Part shown: positions 1-4,489 of the stretch, one piece after another
Layout: each line of letters starts with the position of its first letter
How positions within the stretch are numbered: the stretch's first letter is position 1
DNA from: Ardenticatenales bacterium
GTDB taxonomy: Bacteria; Chloroflexota; Anaerolineae; Ardenticatenales; Ardenticatenaceae
Assembly (NCBI GenBank): GCA_013812995.1
Contig: JACCSL010000268.1
Location: forward strand, 1 to 6,340
Direction: 5' to 3'
Length of the DNA stretch: 6,340 nucleotides
Program-made: the position numbers and the translations under genes
Notes under the pieces: model-generated
The model's input: the letters and a program-made list of their open reading frames with translations, nothing else
Told to the model about the DNA's origin: nothing
Databases searched by the model: none

Positions 1-319
1 CGATGAGGGCGTCGATGTCATGCTCATTGAGACGGCGCAGAGCCAGTTTTTGCATGGAGATCTCTTTGAACTCGGGCAGCCGCGCCGTCTGGAGGATCGT
101 CCCCCCTTTCTGAATGATGCCGCCCACATCGCGCGCGCCCAGGGTAGAGATATCCCCGGAGATAAGCCCGGAGTACGCGCGGCGAACCCCGTGGATGTCT
201 ATATTGCAGGCCAGCGCGGTTCGCACGACGGCACGGACACAGGCATTCATTCCGGGCGCATCCCCACCACTGGTGAGCACGGCCACTCGACGTAGTTTGT
301 TAGGGGTTATGGCAGCCAT
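1..319 (-). CDS. pfkA: 6-phosphofructokinase, N-terminal 106 residues (cut by window edge)
   Basis: ATP-dependent phosphofructokinase, the cytoplasmic glycolytic enzyme that phosphorylates fructose 6-phosphate to fructose 1,6-bisphosphate. Reading leftwards from the ATG at 319-317, the protein has the family's N-terminal signature VAVLTSGGDAPGMNACVRAV (residues 12-31), which holds the ATP-binding glycine loop (G18, G19, D20). R29 and R33 match the positions that bind the allosteric effector in E. coli PfkA. The AYSGL stretch (48-52) and LQTARLPEF (76-84, with the ATP-contacting Arg at 80) also match. The start is supported by GAGGA at 325-329, five bases upstream of the ATG. About two thirds of the usual ~320 residues lie beyond the left edge, including the catalytic Asp, so ATP versus pyrophosphate specificity cannot be judged. 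It is divergent from the radical SAM gene. Identification is secure from the sequence match; intactness is unknown. Confidence 0.95.
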   Translation of the reverse strand, partial: MAAITPNKLRRVAVLTSGGDAPGMNACVRAVVRTALACNIDIHGVRRAYSGLISGDISTLGARDVGGIIQKGGTILQTARLPEFKEISMQKLALRRLNEHDIDALI

Positions 320-365
320 CGCGTTCCTCGCAAATTCTCCAGGCTATCCAGTGCAGAATTGCACC

Positions 366-394
366 ATCGTAGAAGCTAACGATTGGATTTGCAA
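366..394 (-). promoter_or_regulatory. candidate sigma-70-type promoter for pfkA
   Basis: On the minus strand, TTGCAA (394-389) and TACGAT (371-366) are 17 bases apart, each matching 4 of 6 consensus positions, about 45 bases upstream of the pfkA start. A perfect TTGACA lies slightly further up at 403-398, but it has only a poor -10 hexamer at the right distance (GTTAGC, 380-375). One of these two arrangements probably drives pfkA. The assignment is by inspection only. Confidence 0.3.
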
Positions 395-449
395 GCGTGT
401 CAACCATGCGGTTACGGAAACTCACCAAGTAGGCCCCTAAAAGGGGAAA

Positions 450-477
450 GTCAAAGGTCAAACGTCAAACGTCAAAA
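450..477 (+). repeat. four tandem GTCAAAN heptamers
   Basis: Four direct repeats of 7 bp lie head to tail: GTCAAAG (450-456), GTCAAAC (457-463), GTCAAAC (464-470) and GTCAAAA (471-477). Only the seventh base varies. They sit in the middle of the divergent pfkA/radical SAM intergenic region, about 65 bp upstream of the proposed -10 box for the radical SAM gene. Either an array of regulator half-sites or a neutral short tandem repeat would fit. The 7-bp period is not a helical turn, so bound proteins would lie on rotating faces. The same GGTCAAA word recurs as an inverted pair at 4289-4295 and 4334-4340. Confidence 0.8.
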
Positions 478-538
478 GTGGACGACAGAATCAGGCGGAA
501 AGATGCTCCAATGGATAAGGCGATCTGTCGCTGGAAAC

Positions 539-547
539 TGATATAGT
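539..547 (+). promoter_or_regulatory. candidate extended -10 promoter for the radical SAM gene
   Basis: TG (539-540) is followed after one base by TATAGT (542-547), a 5-of-6 match to TATAAT in the extended -10 arrangement that can work without a good -35. No convincing -35 hexamer is seen 16-18 bases upstream. Transcription would begin near 554, giving a leader of about 30 bases before the ATG at 583. Confidence 0.4.
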
Positions 548-582
548 TAGGACTGGAAAATCTGTTCTGATTCGGGGGTATT

Positions 583-1644
583 ATGCACGACGTGGCGGCT
601 GATTTTTTGTGTCATCTACCCACTCCGCTCCAGCCATTGCCCTGGCGCGGGCTCCCGCTGGATGGAAAGCTGCTGCTCTTCGAGCGAAACACGGGGCTGA
701 ATGCGCTGCTGGAGGGCGAGGAGACGGCGCACCTGCATCGCCTCGCCCCGCGCACGCTGCTGGTCGCTGTGACCAACGCCTGCAACCTCAAGTGCCCCTT
801 CTGCTACCGCCCTCCGGAGGCCCGCAGTCTGTGGCGCTATGACTCGCTGATGACCTTCTGCGAGGAGGCCGCCGCGTGGGGCGTACTGGAGGTCGCGTTC
901 GGGGGCGGCGAGCCAATGCTCTTCCCGCGCTGGGGCGAGTTCATCTGCGAGCTGTACGAGCGCACCCCCCTCGCCATTAACTTCACAACGAATGGCACAT
1001 TGCTGACGGAGCCATTCCTGAAGCAGATCGCCGGGCGCTACGGACAAATTCGTCTCTCGCTCTACGAGGACAACGCGTGGGCGGAGACGGTGGCCCTGCT
1101 AGTGCGCTGCGGAGCGCGCTTCGGCGTCAACTGGCTCATCACGCCTGCCGCGCTCAGGACAATCGAAAAGACCTTCGCACAGTTGCTCTCCCTTGGTGTG
1201 CGCGATGTACTTTTCCTGAGCTACAAGGGCAATGAGTTCCCGGAGATGCACCTGAGCCCGGACGAGGCGCGCCGCTTCGCCGCGTTCCTCCAGCGCGCGC
1301 ACACGGCGCTGGGCGGTGCGGTGCAGCTCAAGCTGGATGTCTGCTGGGGCGAGAGCCTGGCGGGCGTTCCCTCTCTCTTCGGCACGGGCGACTGCGCGGC
1401 GGCGGACGATTTTCTCTCCATCACCAGTGACCGCCAGGTAAAGCCCTGCTCCTTCCATGAGGTCGCCGTTCCCTTTGAGACGATTGACGACTTGCAAAGC
1501 TACTGGCAGGCGCAACGCGCCGCGCGGCTGCCTGCGCCCCTCGGTGGCTGCGCGCGCCTGCCCCAGCGCGGCCTCGGCGAGAAAGGAGGTGTCTCTCATG
1601 CGATTATCCCTCTGGCAGCAATTCAGCAGCAACCACAGCGATAG
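583..1644 (+). CDS. radical SAM enzyme with extra C-terminal cysteines (twitch/SPASM-like)
   Basis: A 353-residue cytoplasmic radical SAM protein. It should use a [4Fe-4S] cluster and S-adenosylmethionine to make a 5'-deoxyadenosyl radical; the substrate is unknown. The cluster motif is C67-x3-C71-x2-C74 (CNLKCPFCY), followed by the SAM-binding GGGEP (107-111) and a conserved strand FTTNGTLL (134-141). Residues 1-60 form a pre-core segment. Cysteines at 254, 271, 289 and 323 could ligate an auxiliary cluster as in twitch or SPASM domains, although the spacing (C-x16-C-x17-C-x33-C) is not the textbook SPASM pattern. Such domains are common in enzymes that modify peptides or proteins. The ATG start has GGGGG at 574-578, four bases upstream. 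The 3' end overlaps the next gene by 47 bp, so the last ~16 residues are constrained by both frames. Family assignment is firm; the function is not recognised. Confidence 0.93.
   Translation: MHDVAADFLCHLPTPLQPLPWRGLPLDGKLLLFERNTGLNALLEGEETAHLHRLAPRTLLVAVTNACNLKCPFCYRPPEARSLWRYDSLMTFCEEAAAWGVLEVAFGGGEPMLFPRWGEFICELYERTPLAINFTTNGTLLTEPFLKQIAGRYGQIRLSLYEDNAWAETVALLVRCGARFGVNWLITPAALRTIEKTFAQLLSLGVRDVLFLSYKGNEFPEMHLSPDEARRFAAFLQRAHTALGGAVQLKLDVCWGESLAGVPSLFGTGDCAAADDFLSITSDRQVKPCSFHEVAVPFETIDDLQSYWQAQRAARLPAPLGGCARLPQRGLGEKGGVSHAIIPLAAIQQQPQR
1582..1590 (+). promoter_or_regulatory. perfect Shine-Dalgarno inside the radical SAM gene
   Basis: AAAGGAGGT lies seven bases before the ATG at 1598 and wholly within the radical SAM reading frame. 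It fixes the start of the downstream gene at 1598 rather than at in-frame upstream codons such as ATG 1457, which would extend the protein through sequence that looks like shadow coding. Its strength suggests the second protein is made at least as abundantly as the enzyme. Confidence 0.85.
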
Positions 1645-2260
1645 TTTCCGGGTTGTCGGTGCGTTCGACAGCCCCGAATCGGCCACACAGGCCGCCGAAA
1701 CCATCCGTGCCCTGGTGGCGCGGAGCCAGCAATGGTACAGCCAGGAGGAATACGAGAGGCGTGATCCGGAAAATCTCATCCTTTTGCCAGAACTAAAAGC
1801 CAGCTCAGTGAATACCTGGGAGCATTTCCTCTTCATCTACGATCATCACACCGAAGACTATGAGCCTACTGCGTACAAACCGCTCGTCAAGCAGCTTGGG
1901 GGTCAGGTAGCAATCCAATTCCAACCTCTGGATGTTAACGACAGCTATGTTCAGGTTAAAATCATCTGCCAGGCACCTGATGAGACAACGGGCCAGCACC
2001 TGTATAAAGTGATTGACAACTATTTTGAAAAATCCGACCACTATACTTCTCCCTGGGGCAAAGGATATGGAGTCTGGGCACGGGGAATGATCCAACACGA
2101 GCATCGGCAGCTTACCCTGAATGTGGAGTTTTCTAACATCGGGCAGGCGTTACCGAAAATGATCGCTTACCTGCGTAATCAGGGCTGCTCAGAGATAACC
2201 TACCAGATAGCGGAACGCTGGTACTGGGAGGGTAAGCCGTGGGAAGAGGATGATGTATAG
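1598..2260 (+). CDS. unrecognised 220-residue protein coupled to the radical SAM gene
   Basis: I do not recognise a named family. The protein is soluble-looking, with no signal peptide or membrane segment, and is rich in aromatics (eight Trp: 6, 46, 74, 153, 160, 208, 210, 215) with only two Cys (124, 197). Three stretches have a strand-helix look: about 16-42 (FRVVGAFDSPESATQAAETI onward), 116-145 and 170-203. This suggests repeated ferredoxin-like beta-alpha-beta units, but that is inference. The C-terminus is acidic (EEDD, 216-219). The start follows the AAAGGAGGT ribosome site, and the gene overlaps the radical SAM gene by 47 bp in another frame, so the two are co-transcribed and probably translationally coupled. 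Base composition is clearly lower in GC than the partner: 26 of 60 bases in 1981-2040 against 48 of 60 in 1261-1320. The stop codon lies in the first three bases of a palindrome. Possible roles are substrate-binding partner, substrate or self-protection factor; none is proven. Confidence 0.85.
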   Translation: MRLSLWQQFSSNHSDSFRVVGAFDSPESATQAAETIRALVARSQQWYSQEEYERRDPENLILLPELKASSVNTWEHFLFIYDHHTEDYEPTAYKPLVKQLGGQVAIQFQPLDVNDSYVQVKIICQAPDETTGQHLYKVIDNYFEKSDHYTSPWGKGYGVWARGMIQHEHRQLTLNVEFSNIGQALPKMIAYLRNQGCSEITYQIAERWYWEGKPWEEDDV

Positions 2261-2326
2261 GGGCGAAGTACCCGTGCCAGGGTCTGGTAAGACAACGCTG
2301 GCGGATTGTGGGTGCTATCGCCCCTA
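2258..2326. repeat. 69-bp imperfect palindrome between convergent genes
   Basis: Three paired blocks nest around a 17-base loop (2281-2297). TAGGGGCGA (2258-2266) pairs with TCGCCCCTA (2318-2326). GTACCC (2268-2273) pairs with GGGTGC (2310-2315), with one G-T pair. GCCAG (2276-2280) pairs with CTGGC (2298-2302). The left arm begins with the TAG stop of the upstream gene, and the right arm ends 19 bp before the stop of the convergent ABC gene. Neither strand has a T-run after the stem, so it is not a classic intrinsic terminator, although the RNA hairpin could still end transcription or protect 3' ends. It also resembles the REP- or MITE-like palindromes scattered in many genomes. Copy number elsewhere is unknown. 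Confidence 0.8.
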
Positions 2327-2345
2327 CAAAATGGGGTTTGTGGAA

Positions 2346-4235
2346 TCAGCGATAGCCCTGCGCCTGGATGTTGAAGAGGTGCGCGTAGGTGCCATCTTGC
2401 GCCATCAACTCCTCGTGGCTGCCCAGCTCCGCGATGGCCCCATCGGCGATGACCGCGATGCGGTCCGCCATGCGAACCGTGCTGAAGCGGTGCGAGATGA
2501 GCACGGCCATGCGCCCGGTGGTCAGCTCGCGGAAGCGCTGGAAGATGAGATACTCCTGCTCCGCGTCCAGCGCGGCGGTGGGCTCGTCGAGCACCAGAAT
2601 CTCCGCCTCGCGCATGAAGGCGCGGCTGAGCGCCACCTTCTGCCACTCCCCGCCGCTGAGGTCGTGCCCGTCCTTGAACCACTTGCCAAGCATCGTCTCG
2701 TAGCCCTGCGGTAGCGAGGTCAGCACCGTGTCGGCCCCGCCCTTCCGCGCGGCCTCCAGGATGCGATCCTGATCCTTCATCGCCTCAATCTGCCCCAGCC
2801 CGATATTCTCGCTCGCGCTGAAATGGTAGCGCACGAAATCCTGGAAGATTACCCCGATCTTGTGCCGCCACTCTGTCAGATCGTACTCGCGCAGGTCCAC
2901 GCCGTCGAGCAGAATCTGTCCCTCCGTCGGGTCGTAGAGGCGGGTGAGGAGCTTGATGAGCGTTGTTTTCCCTGCGCCATTGGCCCCCACGAGCGCCAGC
3001 TTCTCGCCGGGGCGCAGCATCAGGTTGACGCCACGCAGTGCCCAGTCCTTCCGGCCCGCGTACTGGAAGGAGACATTGCGGAACTCGATCCCCTGCAAAA
3101 TCTTCTCCGGCATCGGGCGCGGGTTGAGGGTGGGGGGTATCTGTGGCTCCAGGTCCAGGAAGCGGAAGAGATTGCTCATGAAGAGACTATTCTCGTACAG
3201 CCCGGAGATGCCCGAGAAGAGCGCCTGGAAGGTGCCCTGGCTCTGGCGGAAGACATTCAAGTAGAGCGTCATATCACCGAGCGTAATTAGCCCGCCGACG
3301 GTGCGGAAGATAATCCAGCCATAGGAGAAATAGTAACTGAGTGTCGCAAGCACCCCCCAACCCAGGCTGGCAAGACTGCGCTTGCGTGCCAGCCCCTCGT
3401 CCTCCTTATAGAACTTCCAGAAAAGATCGTGGTAGCGCGTCAAGATGGGCTCGCCCACCCCGAAGAGCTTGATTTCCTTGACATAACTATCGACTGTTAG
3501 CAAGTGCTCGAAGTAGCTCATTTTGCGCCGCTCGGGCGCGCGCCAGCTCAACATGCGGAAGCTAAGCTGCGCATACTTGTTCTGCGCCATAAAGCTGGGA
3601 ATCGTCGCGCCGAAGAGGATCAGCGTCAGCCACGGGCTGAAGCGCACCAGGAGAATCGCAAAAGAAACCAGGGTAATCGCACTCTGGAGCAGCCCAAAAC
3701 TCTGCGTCACAATGCGCAGGGCGCGCCAGTCCGCCTCGCGTCGGGCATTCTGGAGCTTGTCATAAAAATCTGCATCCTCGAAGTAGCTCAGGTCCAGCGC
3801 CAGCGCCTTGCGAATGATGAGCATGTTGATGTGCAGATTAAGCTTGGAGTTCAGGATGTGCTCGGCCAGGGAGCGCGCCTGGTTGCTCACGCTACCGATG
3901 AAGATCAGTCCAAACTCCAGGGCCAGTAGGGGCATCATCGCCTGGAGCCCCGCTTCGGCGCTGCTCCCGCCCTGGGCCAAGGCCACGACCTGGTCCACGA
4001 TGAGCTTACCCACCCATGCCTGCGCGGCGGGGAGCAGTGCCCAGATCAGCGTGAGGCCCAGCATGAGCATTGCCATTCCTGGGCTGGCTGCCCAGACCAG
4101 CCGGAAGGCCCCCGGTACGTTGCCATACGCCTCCAGGATCTCTTTTCCCCGCACACGCCAGCCCTTTCTGGGCTCGCGCGCGTCCTCCTCTTTTGCCTCT
4201 TCTGCCCGATGACCGTTGCTTGATTGCATTCGCAC
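2346..4235 (-). CDS. ABC exporter half-transporter (membrane domain fused to ATPase)
   Basis: A 629-residue inner-membrane exporter subunit that would work as a homodimer or heterodimer, using ATP hydrolysis to push out a peptide, lipid or drug. After a charged ~45-residue cytoplasmic N-terminus comes a membrane domain with hydrophobic segments near 53-76, 98-117, 178-198, 199-215, 290-311 and 312-328. The ATPase follows with Walker A GANGAGKTT (417-425), Q-loop Gln465 in IFQDFVRYHFSASENI, signature LSGGEWQ (526-532), Walker B ILVLDE (546-551), D-loop ALD and switch His582. All catalytic residues are present, and the length is normal for a half-transporter. The QDFVRY/ENIGLG stretch recalls lanthipeptide-type exporters such as NisT, which is weak evidence for a peptide cargo. 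No C39 peptidase domain is present. The start is either GTG at 4235 (AAAAGGGG four bases upstream) or ATG at 4229 (ten bases). It is convergent with the radical SAM unit and divergent from the chemoreceptor, so it is transcribed alone. Confidence 0.95.
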   Translation of the reverse strand: MRMQSSNGHRAEEAKEEDAREPRKGWRVRGKEILEAYGNVPGAFRLVWAASPGMAMLMLGLTLIWALLPAAQAWVGKLIVDQVVALAQGGSSAEAGLQAMMPLLALEFGLIFIGSVSNQARSLAEHILNSKLNLHINMLIIRKALALDLSYFEDADFYDKLQNARREADWRALRIVTQSFGLLQSAITLVSFAILLVRFSPWLTLILFGATIPSFMAQNKYAQLSFRMLSWRAPERRKMSYFEHLLTVDSYVKEIKLFGVGEPILTRYHDLFWKFYKEDEGLARKRSLASLGWGVLATLSYYFSYGWIIFRTVGGLITLGDMTLYLNVFRQSQGTFQALFSGISGLYENSLFMSNLFRFLDLEPQIPPTLNPRPMPEKILQGIEFRNVSFQYAGRKDWALRGVNLMLRPGEKLALVGANGAGKTTLIKLLTRLYDPTEGQILLDGVDLREYDLTEWRHKIGVIFQDFVRYHFSASENIGLGQIEAMKDQDRILEAARKGGADTVLTSLPQGYETMLGKWFKDGHDLSGGEWQKVALSRAFMREAEILVLDEPTAALDAEQEYLIFQRFRELTTGRMAVLISHRFSTVRMADRIAVIADGAIAELGSHEELMAQDGTYAHLFNIQAQGYR

Positions 4236-4288
4236 CTTACCCCTTTTTGAATAGAAGTATCTTACCTATTCGCTCCGACAGAACCAAT

Positions 4289-4340
4289 GGTCAAATGACG
4301 AGGACCGCCCTGGACGTTTGGGCAGGTCTACCGTTTGACC
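4289..4340. repeat. 52-bp nested inverted repeat in the divergent promoter region
   Basis: Outer arms GGTCAAA (4289-4295) and TTTGACC (4334-4340) enclose an inner stem in which GACCGCCC (4303-4310) pairs with GGGC-A-GGTC (4320-4328, one bulged A) around a 9-base loop. It lies between the ABC gene and the chemoreceptor gene, just upstream of the chemoreceptor's proposed -35 box, where an operator would be expected. The outer-arm word is the same as the heptamer array at 450-477. It could be a dimeric regulator's binding site or a small mobile palindrome. Confidence 0.6.
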
Positions 4341-4360
4341 TCTTTGATCCTATAGGCCCC

Positions 4361-4389
4361 TTCCCAGCCTCTTTGCCTTGCGTTATAAT
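4361..4389 (+). promoter_or_regulatory. sigma-70-type promoter for the chemoreceptor gene
   Basis: A perfect TATAAT (4384-4389) lies 17 bases after TTCCCA (4361-4366), which matches 4 of 6 positions of TTGACA. It faces the chemoreceptor gene. Transcription would start near 4396, giving a leader of about 95 bases. This is the best promoter in the window by inspection. Confidence 0.55.
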
Positions 4390-4476
4390 CTCCTCAAGCA
4401 CCTGCTACGCCTTGCCGCCTCCAGAACCGAATATCTCCATCACCCGCGCCCCTTGAAGATCGGGAATCGCTCAATT

Positions 4477-4483
4477 GAGGAGA
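4477..4483 (+). promoter_or_regulatory. ribosome binding site that fixes a TTG start
   Basis: GAGGAGA is six bases before TTG at 4490. The only nearby ATG (4485) is one base from the site and reads ATG-CCT-TGA, a dead end. In the chemoreceptor frame the next ATG is codon 20, in the middle of the first membrane helix. TTG is therefore the sensible start. Confidence 0.8.
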
Positions 4484-4489
4484 AATGCC

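Noticed and set aside
434..446. Small CCCCT-AAA-AGGGG hairpin in the pfkA/radical SAM intergenic region
   Set aside because: It has a 5-bp stem and no T-run; it is too short to claim as a terminator between divergent genes.
450..477. CRISPR reading of the heptamer repeats
   Set aside because: The units are 7 bp with no spacers and no cas gene nearby.
503..541. Tiny ORF MLQWIRRSVAGN upstream of the radical SAM gene, considered as a precursor peptide
   Set aside because: It has only 12 codons with a weak ribosome site, lacks a leader-like region, and overlaps the proposed -10 box, so it would not be on the same transcript.
1457..1597. In-frame upstream extension of the 220-residue protein to ATG 1457
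   Set aside because: The extra 47 residues are Arg/Ala/Pro-rich, as expected for a shadow of the GC-rich radical SAM frame, and the perfect ribosome site points to 1598.
2200..2714. Open frames on both strands across the 3' end of the ABC gene and the palindrome
   Set aside because: They lie over the conserved ATPase coding sequence in other frames and run through the palindrome with low-complexity protein sequence.
4259..4287. Minus-strand TTGGTT-17-TAAGAT as the ABC gene promoter
   Set aside because: It has only 3 of 6 and 4 of 6 consensus matches in an AT-richer region; it does not stand out from chance.
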